A stretch of DNA of 64,000 bases from Mesorhizobium sp. AR07 (GCF_024746815.1 NZ_CP080525.1:3838501-3902500), one strand, 5' to 3'; positions 1 through 8,428 are shown, counted from the stretch's first letter. Program-made: numbers and translations. The notes: a model not told the origin generated them from the sequence alone.

Positions 1-95
1 AGGCAATGACCGCGGATCGTCAGATGGCCGCCAAGACCATCCACGTCGGAGAGGACGGTTTCCGCCACCACCACGTCATCGAGCCCATTCGCCAT
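1..95 (-). CDS. Citrate synthase family protein, N-terminal fragment (runs off the left edge)
   Basis: The minus strand opens with ATG at 95 and reads MANGLDDVVVAETVLSDVDG and on to the window edge without a stop. That start resembles the N-termini of citrate synthase/2-methylcitrate synthase-like proteins of rhizobia (family knowledge). Only about 31 residues are visible, so catalytic residues cannot be checked. The gene is divergent from a second citrate synthase-family gene starting at 188. The 92-base gap must hold both promoters, and the head-to-head pairing suggests that the two subunits work together or are co-regulated. Confidence 0.7.
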   Translation of the reverse strand, partial: MANGLDDVVVAETVLSDVDGLGGHLTIRGHC

Positions 96-187
96 AGCCT
101 GTCTCCTTGAACCGTTTTCGGATCGCAGATAAGGCTGGGCAACACACGCATCAATCTTGATCAACTGAATCAATATCAGAGTTCGGT

Positions 188-1327
188 ATGTCCGAGTGGT
201 TGTCGCGGGAAGAGGCGCTGGAAAAGCTCAAGGTGCGGCCGCAGACGCTCTACGCCTATGTCAGCCGTGGGCGCATCGGCATGCGGCCTGACCGCGCCGA
301 CCCGCGCCGCAGCCAGTATCGCGCCGACGACATAGCGGCACTGGCAACGCGAAGGGTGCGCGGACGCAGCCCATCGGCCATCGCCGAAAGCGCCATTGCC
401 TGGGGCGAACCGTCGATCGCCACGGCGATTTCGACCGTCTTGCACGGGCATCTTGTCTATCGTGGCCAGGACGCCGTTGCGCTCTCCGGGCGCGCCACGC
501 TGGAAGAAACCGCCGCGGTGCTCTGGGCTCTGCCCGAACCGGTGGCTTTCGAAGCGCCGTTGCCGGATGCGCCCCATCAAGCCGGTCGAGCCTCGGCCTT
601 TGCGCAGCTTGCGCTGCTTGCCGGCCGAGGGCGGCCATCGCTCGGGCGCAGCGCCGCCTCGCAGCATGCCGATGCCGCGCACGCGGTCGGCGTGCTGGCC
701 GGCGCCTTAGGCGCATCGGCGGGACCGGATCCAGTCCATCGACGGCTGGCGCGGCACTGGTCGGTGGACGCAACGGGAGCGGAAGCGATCCGCCGCGCGC
801 TTGTCCTGCTTGCCGATCATGAACTCAACGCATCGACTTTCGCCGCCCGTGTCGCGGCCTCGACCGGGGCGTCGCTTGCGGCATGTCTTCTGGCGGGGCT
901 GGCGACGCTGCAGGGGCCACGCCATGGCGGCGCCGGCGAAGCGGTGATGCAACTGGCCGAGGATGCGGCGCGGCACAACGCCGATGCGGCGATCCGGCGC
1001 TGGCTCAGCCATGACCGACCGTTGCCGGGGTTCGGCCATCCGCTCTATCCCGACGGCGATCCCCGGGCGGCGGCATTGCTTGGTGTGATCGACATCGATG
1101 ATCTCTCGCGATCGCTGCGCGACGCTGCCCTTGCCGCGACCGGCGCGCGCCCGAACATCGACTTCGCCTTGGCCGTGCTGACGCGCGGCCTTGGCTTGCC
1201 GCGCGATGCACCGTTCCGCCTGTTCGCACTCGCACGCAGCGTCGGGTGGGCCGCGCACACGGTCGAACAGATAACAAGCGGAAGTCTCATCAGGCCGCGC
1301 GGCCGCTATGAGGGAGTGCTGCCGTAG
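188..1327 (+). CDS. Citrate synthase family protein with N-terminal helix-turn-helix
   Basis: The product has 379 residues. The first ~60 (SREEALEKLKVRPQTLYAYV, then an Arg-rich stretch) look like a MerR/excisionase-type helix-turn-helix, and the rest is a short citrate synthase fold. The catalytic trio of the family can be placed: His246 in GPRHGG, His284 in GFGHPLYPDGDPR and Asp325 in NIDFA, so condensation of an acyl-CoA with oxaloacetate is plausible. The HTH may act as a DNA-binding or dimerisation module. It is divergent from another citrate synthase-family gene. Whether it makes citrate or methylcitrate cannot be told from sequence alone. The rhizobial housekeeping gltA is normally a longer single-domain enzyme, so this is probably an accessory paralogue. 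Confidence 0.85.
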   Translation: MSEWLSREEALEKLKVRPQTLYAYVSRGRIGMRPDRADPRRSQYRADDIAALATRRVRGRSPSAIAESAIAWGEPSIATAISTVLHGHLVYRGQDAVALSGRATLEETAAVLWALPEPVAFEAPLPDAPHQAGRASAFAQLALLAGRGRPSLGRSAASQHADAAHAVGVLAGALGASAGPDPVHRRLARHWSVDATGAEAIRRALVLLADHELNASTFAARVAASTGASLAACLLAGLATLQGPRHGGAGEAVMQLAEDAARHNADAAIRRWLSHDRPLPGFGHPLYPDGDPRAAALLGVIDIDDLSRSLRDAALAATGARPNIDFALAVLTRGLGLPRDAPFRLFALARSVGWAAHTVEQITSGSLIRPRGRYEGVLP

Positions 1328-1377
1328 CGTCGCGATAGCACTATGCGGTAGCTACCGGATCTTTCGATCCGAAACGC

Positions 1378-1986
1378 TCACGACATCGTGTCGAGCTTGC
1401 GCTGCATGGCGGCGATCTGGTCCTTCAGTTCCTGAAGGTCGTCGGGCTTTTCCGGCGTTTCCTTCCTGGCCGGCTCGGCCGGAGCCGCGGCTGGCGCGGA
1501 ACCCGCCGGCGGGAACGGCGTGAACAGCCGCATCGCATTCTGGAACATTTCCATGTTGCGGCGCGTCTGCTCCTCCAGCGCCTTGATCGGCGTGGTGATC
1601 TTCATCATGTCGAGCGGCGACTTGCCGATGGCGCCCTTCATCTGCTCGCGAAAGCGTTCCTGCTCCTTGGAGAAGGCGAGCATGGACTGCTCGAGGAAGC
1701 TCGGCACGATCATCTGCATCTGGTCGCCATAATAGGCGATCAGCTGGCGCAGGAACGGGATCGGCAGCATGTTCTGCCCATCCTTGTTTTCCAGCTCGAA
1801 GATGATCTGTGTCAGCACCGGATGCGTAATGTCGTCGCCGGTCTTGGCGTCCTGGACGGTGAACTCCTCGCCCTTCTTGACCATCTCGGCGAGGTCCTCG
1901 AGCGTCACATAGGTGCTGGTGCCGGTGTTGTAGAGGCGGCGATTGGCGTATTTCTTGATGATGATCGGATCGTCTTTCGCGGCCAT
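1378..1986 (-). CDS. phaR: Polyhydroxyalkanoate synthesis repressor PhaR
   Basis: The 202-residue product begins MAAKDDPIIIKKYANRRLYN, the signature of the PHB/PHA accumulation regulator DNA-binding domain (residues ~8-70). A PHB-binding-like middle follows (IPFLRQLIAYYGDQMQ), then a Pro/Ala-rich linker and a C-terminal coiled coil (LQELKDQIAAMQRKLDTM). PhaR binds PHB granules and DNA and represses phasin and PHB genes; the rhizobial name is also AniA. I chose ATG at 1986 because GGGAGG lies six bases upstream, whereas the ATG at 1992 abuts that Shine-Dalgarno sequence. It is divergent from phaA-phaB, with PhaR-type operators in the gap. Confidence 0.93.
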   Translation of the reverse strand: MAAKDDPIIIKKYANRRLYNTGTSTYVTLEDLAEMVKKGEEFTVQDAKTGDDITHPVLTQIIFELENKDGQNMLPIPFLRQLIAYYGDQMQMIVPSFLEQSMLAFSKEQERFREQMKGAIGKSPLDMMKITTPIKALEEQTRRNMEMFQNAMRLFTPFPPAGSAPAAAPAEPARKETPEKPDDLQELKDQIAAMQRKLDTMS

Positions 1987-2111
1987 CTGCATCCTCCCAG
2001 GGACACCGGCGCGCCCAGAGTAAGCCGCCGGTAACGATTGTGCCTTTTTTGAGGATATGCGCAAAAGCCTCATAATTCCAAGCAGTTTGTGCAGTGCGGG
2101 ATCACTAAATG

Positions 2112-2142
2112 CTGCATAGCAGGCAAAATATGCTGCGCAGCA
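2112..2142. promoter_or_regulatory. Candidate PhaR operators between phaR and phaA
   Basis: CTGCATAGCAG at 2112-2122 fits exactly the CTGC-N3-GCAG site described for PhaR in Paracoccus and rhizobia. A second dyad, TGCTGCGCAGCA, sits at 2131-2142. Both lie in the gap between the divergent phaR and phaA genes, so PhaR binding here could repress itself and PHB synthesis together. The motif match is seen directly; function is inferred. Confidence 0.65.
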
Positions 2143-2283
2143 ATGGACAGACTGCCGCCATGGCAAGGCGCGACCTGCTTGCCGCGCATGGGCGCCATGC
2201 CTATTTCCGGTTTGACTTGGGTTCTGGAAAGGGCAAGAAAAGTCCTCAACGACAGAACAACACCTTGAAGTCTGGAGAAGAAA

Positions 2284-3462
2284 ATGTCCGCTTCCATCGT
2301 CATTGCCAGTGCCGCGCGCACGCCGGTCGGCTCCTTCAACGGCGCCTTTGCCGCCACGCCGGCGCATGAACTCGGCGCCGTTGTCATCAAGGAATTGCTG
2401 TCGCGTGCCGGTGTCGAGCCAGGCGAGGTCGACGAGGTCATCCTCGGCCAGGTGCTGACCGCCGCTCAGGGTCAGAATCCGGCCCGCCAGGCATCGATCA
2501 ATGCCGGCCTGCCCAAGGAAACCACGGCTTGGGGCCTCAATCAGGTGTGCGGCTCGGGTCTGCGCGCCATTGCGCTCGGCATGCAGCAGATCGCCACCGG
2601 CGATGCCAAGGTGATCATCGCCGGTGGACAGGAATCGATGTCGCTTTCGGCGCATGCCCAGCACCTGCGCGCCGGCGTCAAGATGGGCGACTTCAAGCTG
2701 ATCGACACCATGATCAAGGACGGGCTGTGGGATGCCTTCAACGGCTATCACATGGGCAACACCGCCGAAAACGTCGCCCGCCAGTTCCAGATCACCCGCG
2801 ACGACCAGGACCAGTTCGCACTCGCCTCGCAGAATAAGGCCGAGGCCGCGCAGAAGGCCGGCAAGTTCAAGGACGAGATCGTCGCCGTCACCATCAAGGG
2901 CAAGAAGGGCGACACCATTGTCGACCAGGACGAGTACATCCGCCACGGCGCCACGATCGACGCCATGACCAAGCTGAAGCCGGCTTTCGACAAGGACGGC
3001 ACGGTGACCGCCGCCAATGCCTCCGGCATCAACGATGGCGCCGCGGGTGCTGTGCTGATGAGCGAAGCGGAAGCGGTGCGGCGCGGCATCACCCCGCTGG
3101 CGCGCATCGTGTCCTGGGCGACCGCCGGCGTCGATCCGCAGATCATGGGCACCGGACCCATTCCGGCTTCCCGCAAGGCGCTGGAAAAGGCTGGCTGGTC
3201 GGTCGGCGATCTCGACCTGATCGAGGCCAACGAGGCCTTTGCCGCCCAGGCCTGCGCCGTCAACAAGGACATGGGCTGGGATCCCTCGATCGTCAACGTC
3301 AATGGCGGCGCCATCGCCATCGGCCATCCGATCGGCGCTTCGGGTGCCCGCATCTTCAACACGCTGGTCTTCGAGATGCGCCGGCGCGGCGCCAAGAAAG
3401 GCCTCGCCACTCTGTGCATCGGCGGCGGCATGGGCGTCGCCATGTGCGTGGAAGCGCTCTAA
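2284..3462 (+). CDS. phaA: Acetyl-CoA C-acetyltransferase (beta-ketothiolase)
   Basis: The 392-residue protein is a full-length biosynthetic thiolase that condenses two acetyl-CoA to acetoacetyl-CoA, the first step of poly-3-hydroxybutyrate synthesis. The nucleophile Cys89 (NQVCGSG), His348 (AIGHPIGASG) and Cys378 (CIGGGMG) are all present. ATG at 2284 is preceded by GGAG at a good distance. It is followed after 120 bases by phaB in the same direction, with a long hairpin in between. The divergent phaR supports an assignment to PHB metabolism rather than fatty-acid degradation. Confidence 0.96.
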   Translation: MSASIVIASAARTPVGSFNGAFAATPAHELGAVVIKELLSRAGVEPGEVDEVILGQVLTAAQGQNPARQASINAGLPKETTAWGLNQVCGSGLRAIALGMQQIATGDAKVIIAGGQESMSLSAHAQHLRAGVKMGDFKLIDTMIKDGLWDAFNGYHMGNTAENVARQFQITRDDQDQFALASQNKAEAAQKAGKFKDEIVAVTIKGKKGDTIVDQDEYIRHGATIDAMTKLKPAFDKDGTVTAANASGINDGAAGAVLMSEAEAVRRGITPLARIVSWATAGVDPQIMGTGPIPASRKALEKAGWSVGDLDLIEANEAFAAQACAVNKDMGWDPSIVNVNGGAIAIGHPIGASGARIFNTLVFEMRRRGAKKGLATLCIGGGMGVAMCVEAL

Positions 3463-3470
3463 AAGAGAGA

Positions 3471-3559
3471 AGTGAATAGGGAGTAGCGAATAGGGGAGAA
3501 TGGCGTCAGCGCGACGGGACATCTGATCCCTACTCGCTATTCGCCACTCCCTATTCGCT
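3471..3559. repeat. Long purine/pyrimidine inverted repeat between phaA and phaB
   Basis: A purine-rich arm (3471-3498, GTGAATAGGGAGTAGCGAAT and on) is matched almost perfectly by the complement of 3526-3559, leaving a loop of ~30 bases. Each arm is itself two imperfect copies of a ~13-base GAATAGGGA unit. As RNA it would form a ~25 bp hairpin between the phaA stop and the phaB Shine-Dalgarno, so it may stabilise phaA mRNA or tune phaB expression. No T-run follows it, so it is not a classical terminator. Confidence 0.85.
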
Positions 3560-3582
3560 CGCCCGACCAAGGGGAGGAACGC

Positions 3583-4308
3583 ATGAGCAAGGTAGCAATC
3601 GTCACAGGCGGATCGCGCGGCATCGGCGCGGCGATCTCGATCGCATTGAAGAACGCCGGCTATTCGGTTGCCGCGAACTACGCCGGCAATGACGACGCGG
3701 CGGCGAAATTCAAAGCCGAGACCGGCATCCCGGTCTACAAATGGTCGGTCGCCGACTACGAGTCCTGCGCCGCCGGCGTCAAACAGGTCGAGGCCGATCT
3801 CGGTCCGGTCTCGGTGCTGGTCAACAATGCCGGCATCACCCGTGACGCCATGTTCCACAAGATCACGCGCGAGCAGTGGAAAGAGGTCATCGACACCAAT
3901 TTGTCGGGCGTCTTCAACATGACGCATCCGCTGTGGAGCGGCATGCGCGACCGCAAGTTCGGCCGCGTCATCACCATCTCCTCGATCAACGGCCAGAAGG
4001 GCCAGGCCGGCCAGGTCAACTATTCCGCCGCCAAGGCCGGCGACATCGGCTTCAGCAAAGCTCTCGCTCAAGAGGGGGCTCGCGCGGGCATCACCGTCAA
4101 TGTCATCTGCCCCGGCTACATCGCCACCGAAATGGTCAAGGCAATCGACGAGAAGGTGCTCAACGAGCGCATCATCCCGCAAATCCCCGTCGGCCGCCTC
4201 GGCGAACCGGAAGAGATCGCGCGCTGCGTCGTCTTCCTCGCTTCCGAAGATGCTGGCTTCATCACCGGCTCGACCATCACCGCCAATGGCGGCCAATATT
4301 TCGCCTGA
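3583..4308 (+). CDS. phaB: Acetoacetyl-CoA reductase
   Basis: The 241-residue short-chain dehydrogenase has the cofactor glycine motif TGGSRGIG at residues 8-15, VNNAG, the catalytic ISSINGQKGQAGQVNYSAAK block (Ser, Tyr and Lys of the family) and the C-terminal LASEDAGFITGSTITANGG seen in PhaB/FabG-like reductases. It reduces acetoacetyl-CoA to (R)-3-hydroxybutyryl-CoA with NADPH. GGGGAGG precedes ATG at 3583. Its position directly after phaA separates it from a generic FabG. Confidence 0.95.
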   Translation: MSKVAIVTGGSRGIGAAISIALKNAGYSVAANYAGNDDAAAKFKAETGIPVYKWSVADYESCAAGVKQVEADLGPVSVLVNNAGITRDAMFHKITREQWKEVIDTNLSGVFNMTHPLWSGMRDRKFGRVITISSINGQKGQAGQVNYSAAKAGDIGFSKALAQEGARAGITVNVICPGYIATEMVKAIDEKVLNERIIPQIPVGRLGEPEEIARCVVFLASEDAGFITGSTITANGGQYFA

Positions 4309-5056
4309 GGTTTCGGCGTACGCGGCAAGATCGACGGGCCGGGAAACCGGTCCGTTTTTCGTTGGTCGCGTTGTGCTTTCGTCGGCCCCTGACCCAATCC
4401 GGCACGCAGAGATTAACAGCGGCCGCCTGCCCTGTGCGAAAGCTGCTTTGCAACCTGTGGATTCTCGGTGGATAAGCTGTTCATAACACAAGATGTTGGG
4501 GTGAACAAAACAAGAAAATCTTGGCATCGCTGATTCGTCGCCGATTCGTTCCGGCTTTGAGCGGAACGTTAACGATGGCAGCCGGAATCGCCTGCCAAAT
4601 CCTTAACGCAGATTAGGAAAGATCAACAATTTCATAACCTTGGATAAGGCATGCCAAGCCATCGTGATCGTTCATCGGCAAAGGTTAACGGCAAAGCTCG
4701 CCCTGCATGAAACGGGCCAGTTCTGTGATTCAGCATGTGGTGAGTTCAGCGGCCGCAAAAACCACATGTAGCCGTGAACAAAAGCTGAATCTGATCGAGT
4801 CACTGATTCGTCGCCGATTCGTTCCAGACTCGTTCCAACTGTTAATCCGCAACCGATCTGGAGCTTGACACGGACGACTTCGGGCCGCCGGCGGAACATT
4901 CCGCTTTCGCTTCGCGCTCGAAATCCCTATGTGTCGCCTGTCATACGCGCCACTCAAGGCACGCTCCCGACAACCAGAGGCCAGAAAGCCTTATTTCCAG
5001 GTCGATGAACATCCAGCCCAAACCCACCGAGCCGCTGATCCTGTCGGGGCCGCGAC
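4309..5056. other. 748-base gene-free stretch between phaB and the helicase
   Basis: I see no convincing gene. It holds the GANTC cluster and the 23-base direct repeat described separately, and DnaA-box-like words: TTATCCACC on the minus strand near 4467-4477 and a weaker TTATCCAAG near 4640. It also has several TTAAC words (near 4413, 4570, 4604, 4685 and 4851) like CtrA half-sites. The helicase start lies at its right end. Confidence 0.6.
4460..4831. promoter_or_regulatory. Cluster of ten GANTC (CcrM) sites with a repeated block
   Basis: GANTC occurs at 4460, 4532, 4543, 4585, 4727, 4787, 4797, 4805, 4816 and 4827: ten in 372 bases where one or two are expected by chance. A 23-base sequence starting CTGATTCGTCGCC is present twice without mismatch (4530-4552 and 4803-4825). 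Both copies are preceded at the same 29-base distance by GTGAACAAAA. CcrM methylates GANTC in alphaproteobacteria and couples transcription to the cell cycle (established). The role here is inferred. Confidence 0.6.
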
Positions 5057-8000
5057 GTGACCGCCGTGCTTGGGCCGACCAACACCGGCAAAACCCATCT
5101 CGCCATCGAGCGCATGGTGGCGCACGAGAGCGGCATCATCGGCCTGCCGCTTAGGCTGCTGGCGCGGGAAGTCTACGCCCGCGTCTGCGAAAAGGTCGGC
5201 GCCCACAAGGTGGCGCTGATCACCGGCGAGGAAAAGATCCAGCCGGCAGGGGCAAAATATTCGGTCTGCACCGTCGAGGCCATGCCGCGCGAGACCGATG
5301 CCGCCTTCGTCGCCATCGACGAGGTGCAGCTTGCCGGCGACCTCGAGCGCGGCCACATCTTCACTGACCGCATCCTGCATCTGCGCGGCCGCCAGGAAAC
5401 GCTGCTGCTCGGCGCGGCCACCATGCACGGCATCCTCCAGCGCCTGTTGAAGGGCGTCTCGGTGGTTACGCGTCCAAGGCTATCGCATCTCGCCTATGCC
5501 GGCTCCAAGAAGCTGACCCGCCTGCCGCGGCGCACGGCGATCGTCGCCTTCTCCGCCGACGAGGTCTACGCCATCGCCGAGCTGATCCGCCGCCAGCAGG
5601 GTGGTGCCGCCGTCGTGCTCGGCGCATTGTCGCCGCGCACCCGCAACGCGCAGGTGGCGCTGTTCCAGGCTGGCGATGTCGACTATCTCATTGCCACCGA
5701 CGCCATCGGCATGGGTCTCAACCTCGACCTCGACCATGTTGCCTTCGCCCAGAACCGCAAGTTCGACGGCTATCAGTATCGCAACCTGACGGCGGCCGAG
5801 CTTGGCCAGATCGCCGGCCGTGCCGGCCGGCATCTGCGCGACGGCACCTTTGGCGTCACCGGCCAGGTCGATCCACTTGACGAGGATCTGGTCAAGAAGA
5901 TCGAGAGCCACGATTTCGATCCGGTGAAGGTGCTGCAGTGGCGCACCGCGCATTTCGACTTTGCCAGCCTCGACGCGCTGAAGCGCTCGATCGAGACCAA
6001 TGCCCCGGTCGAGGGGCTGACGCGCGCTCTGCCGGCAGTGGACGCGCAGGCGCTCGAGCACCTGTCGCGCGACGAGGATATCCGCGCGCTCGCCACCAAT
6101 GCCAAACGCGTGGCACTGCTGTGGGAGGCCTGCGCGCTGCCGGATTACCGCAAGATCGCGCCGGCCCAGCATGCCGACCTCATCGCCTCGATCTATACGG
6201 ACCTCGCCCGGCATGGCCATGTCGACGAAAACTACATGGCCGAGCAGGTGCGCCGCGCCGACACCACCGAGGGTGATATCGACACGCTGTCGCACCGCAT
6301 TGCCCAGATCCGCACCTGGACATTCGTGTCGAACCGGCCGGGCTGGCTGGCCGATCAGGCACACTGGCAGGAAAAGACGCGCGAAATCGAAGACAGATTG
6401 TCGGATGCGCTGCATGAGCGGTTGACGAAACGCTTCGTAGACCGCAGGACTTCCGTCCTCATGCGGCGCCTTAGAGAAAATACCATGCCTGAAGCCGAAA
6501 TTAGTCCTACCGGAACCGTCCTTGTCGAAGGCCACCATGTCGGCGAGCTGCAGGGGTTCCGCTTCACCGCCGACCAGACCGCCGGCGGCGAAGACGCCAA
6601 GGCGGTGCGCACTGCCGCCCAGAAGGCGCTGGCTGCCGAATTCGAGGCGCGCGCCGAACGCTTCGGCGCCTCAGCCAACGGCGACATCGCGCTCGGTTCG
6701 GATGGCACGCTGCGCTGGATCGGCGCGCCGATCGGCACCCTGGTTTCAGGCGAAGACGCGCTGAAGCCGCGCCTTGTGCTGCTGGCCGACGAACAACTGA
6801 CCGGCCCGGCCCGCGACAAGGTCGCGGCGCGTGCCGAGCGTTTCGTCAATTTCCAGATCGAGTCGCTGCTGAAGCCGCTGGTCGACCTGAAGAACGCTGA
6901 CCAGATCGCCGGCATCGGCCGCGGCATCGCCTTCCAGCTGGTCGAGAATTTCGGCCTCATCAACCGCCGCGACATCGCCGAGGAGATGAAGTCGCTCGAC
7001 CAGGAGGGCCGCGCAGCCCTTCGCCGGCTTGGCGTGCGCTTCGGCGCCTACCATGTCTTCGTGCCGGCGCTGATCAAGCCGGCACCGGCCGGACTGGTGA
7101 CGCTGCTGTGGGCGCTGAAGAACGACGGCAAGGACAAGCCGGGCTTCGGCGACGTGGTCCATGCGCTCGCCTCCGGCCGCACCTCGGTGGTCATCGATCC
7201 GACCTTCGACAAGGCCTTCTACAAACTGGCCGGCTACCGCAATCTCGGCCGCCGCGCCGTGCGCATCGACATTCTGGAGCGGTTGGCGGATCTGATCCGC
7301 CCGGCGACCAACTGGAAGCCTGGCCTCGGCCAGCGCCCGGACGGCGCCTATGACGGCCACTCCTTCATGGTGACGCCGCCGATGATGTCGATCCTCGGCG
7401 CCACCGCCGACGACATGGAAGAGATCCTGAAAGGCCTCGGCTACCGTGCCGAGCCGAAGCCGGCCGTCGAGGTCAAGGCCCGGCTCGAGGCGCAGGACAA
7501 TGCCGCGCGCGAAGCGGCGGCGGCGAAGGCTGCGGCTGAAGAGGCTGCAAAAGCCGAGCAGGCCAAGGCGACGGAAGCCGCGGCAGCGGATGCAGCCGCG
7601 GAGACATCGGTAGAAGGCGCTGAGCCGGCTGTCGCAGGTGAGACTGTCGCCGAAATTTCCGCAGAGCCCGTCGCGGAAGCGGCAGCAGAGCCTGTCGCGG
7701 AAGAGCAACCCGAAGCGTCGGCCGAGGCCACTGAAGAAGTTCCGCAAGTAGTAGAGGCTGCTGCGGCGGTGCTTGAGCCGGCCGAAAGCGCCGACGCTCT
7801 CACCTCCCCCTCGATGGGGGAGGTCGCGGCGCGAAGCGACGCGGATGGGGGTGATGGCGCCAACCATGCAGTTGCAACCACCGACGCTCCCACCACCCCG
7901 GCGCTGCGCGCCGACCCTCCCCACGAGGGGGAAGGTGAAACCGGCGAGCCCGCCCCAGAGGCCGAGGCGCCAAAGCCGATCCTGTTGTGGCGTCAGGGCC

Positions 8001-8428
8001 GTTTCGAGCAGCGCCCGCGTCATCGCGAAGGCCGCAACAATCGCCCGCGCAACGGACAGGCGACGCGCGGCCGAAGCGATGCACCGGCCGATGCCGCCGG
8101 CGTGCAGGCGGCAGCCACGCCAGGAGAACGTCCGGCCCACGAGGGACGGCGCGACGGCACCGGCAAGCCGCGCTTCGACCGCTCGAAGTTCAAGCCCAAG
8201 CCGCAGGCCGAAGGCGAACAGCGGCGTGAAGGCCGGCCGCAAGGCGAGCGTCCCGACCGCCGCGAAGGCCGGCCTGATTGGAAGGGTGGCAGGCCGGAAG
8301 GCAAAGGTGGCCCGCAAGGCGGAAAGCCCGCTTTCCAGCCGAAGCCGCGCGAGGAGCGCCCGGTGCGCTTCGATCCGGACTCGCCCTTCGCCAAGCTCGC
8401 CGCCTTGCGCGACCAGCTGAAGAAGTAG
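5057..8428 (+). CDS. SUV3-like superfamily 2 helicase with disordered tail
   Basis: Read from GTG at 5057 the protein has 1123 residues. The helicase core shows the P-loop GPTNTGKT (6-13), the DEVQ box (88-91), ATDAIGMGLNLD (~213-224) and QIAGRAGR (251-258), which match the mitochondrial SUV3-type RNA helicases found in Rhizobiales. From about residue 800 the chain is Ala/Glu-rich, then Arg/Gly/Lys-rich, and probably disordered and RNA-binding. Residues ~914-960 are encoded by an inverted pair of palindromic repeats. Upstream, another frame has ATG at 5005 reading MNIQPKPTEPLILSG, which would make a natural N-terminus if one base were added near 5045-5055. The true start is therefore uncertain. 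An S4-domain gene follows closely. Confidence 0.85.
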   Translation: MTAVLGPTNTGKTHLAIERMVAHESGIIGLPLRLLAREVYARVCEKVGAHKVALITGEEKIQPAGAKYSVCTVEAMPRETDAAFVAIDEVQLAGDLERGHIFTDRILHLRGRQETLLLGAATMHGILQRLLKGVSVVTRPRLSHLAYAGSKKLTRLPRRTAIVAFSADEVYAIAELIRRQQGGAAVVLGALSPRTRNAQVALFQAGDVDYLIATDAIGMGLNLDLDHVAFAQNRKFDGYQYRNLTAAELGQIAGRAGRHLRDGTFGVTGQVDPLDEDLVKKIESHDFDPVKVLQWRTAHFDFASLDALKRSIETNAPVEGLTRALPAVDAQALEHLSRDEDIRALATNAKRVALLWEACALPDYRKIAPAQHADLIASIYTDLARHGHVDENYMAEQVRRADTTEGDIDTLSHRIAQIRTWTFVSNRPGWLADQAHWQEKTREIEDRLSDALHERLTKRFVDRRTSVLMRRLRENTMPEAEISPTGTVLVEGHHVGELQGFRFTADQTAGGEDAKAVRTAAQKALAAEFEARAERFGASANGDIALGSDGTLRWIGAPIGTLVSGEDALKPRLVLLADEQLTGPARDKVAARAERFVNFQIESLLKPLVDLKNADQIAGIGRGIAFQLVENFGLINRRDIAEEMKSLDQEGRAALRRLGVRFGAYHVFVPALIKPAPAGLVTLLWALKNDGKDKPGFGDVVHALASGRTSVVIDPTFDKAFYKLAGYRNLGRRAVRIDILERLADLIRPATNWKPGLGQRPDGAYDGHSFMVTPPMMSILGATADDMEEILKGLGYRAEPKPAVEVKARLEAQDNAAREAAAAKAAAEEAAKAEQAKATEAAAADAAAETSVEGAEPAVAGETVAEISAEPVAEAAAEPVAEEQPEASAEATEEVPQVVEAAAAVLEPAESADALTSPSMGEVAARSDADGGDGANHAVATTDAPTTPALRADPPHEGEGETGEPAPEAEAPKPILLWRQGRFEQRPRHREGRNNRPRNGQATRGRSDAPADAAGVQAAATPGERPAHEGRRDGTGKPRFDRSKFKPKPQAEGEQRREGRPQGERPDRREGRPDWKGGRPEGKGGPQGGKPAFQPKPREERPVRFDPDSPFAKLAALRDQLKK
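7797..7935 (+). repeat. Palindromic repeat doublet inside the helicase coding sequence
   Basis: Bases ~7801-7852 (ACCTCCCCCTCGATGGGGG, then GGCGCGAAGCG and GGGGGTG) match the intergenic repeat at 30520-30570. Bases ~7893-7935 hold an inverted copy (CACCCCGGCGCTGCGCGCCG, then CCTCCCC-CGAGGGGGA). The pair is translated in frame as residues ~914-960 (LTSPSMGEV, then ALRADPPHEGEGE) in the disordered tail of the helicase. Confidence 0.8.

Noticed and set aside
1378..4527. A 1049-codon open frame on the minus strand running through phaB, phaA and into phaR.
   Set aside because: Only the last 202 codons are real (phaR). The rest is antisense to phaA and phaB, a frame kept open by high G+C third positions.
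4309..5056. The GANTC-rich gap as the definite chromosome origin.
   Set aside because: No hemE or other usual alphaproteobacterial origin neighbours are present and DnaA-like boxes are imperfect; kept only as one possibility.
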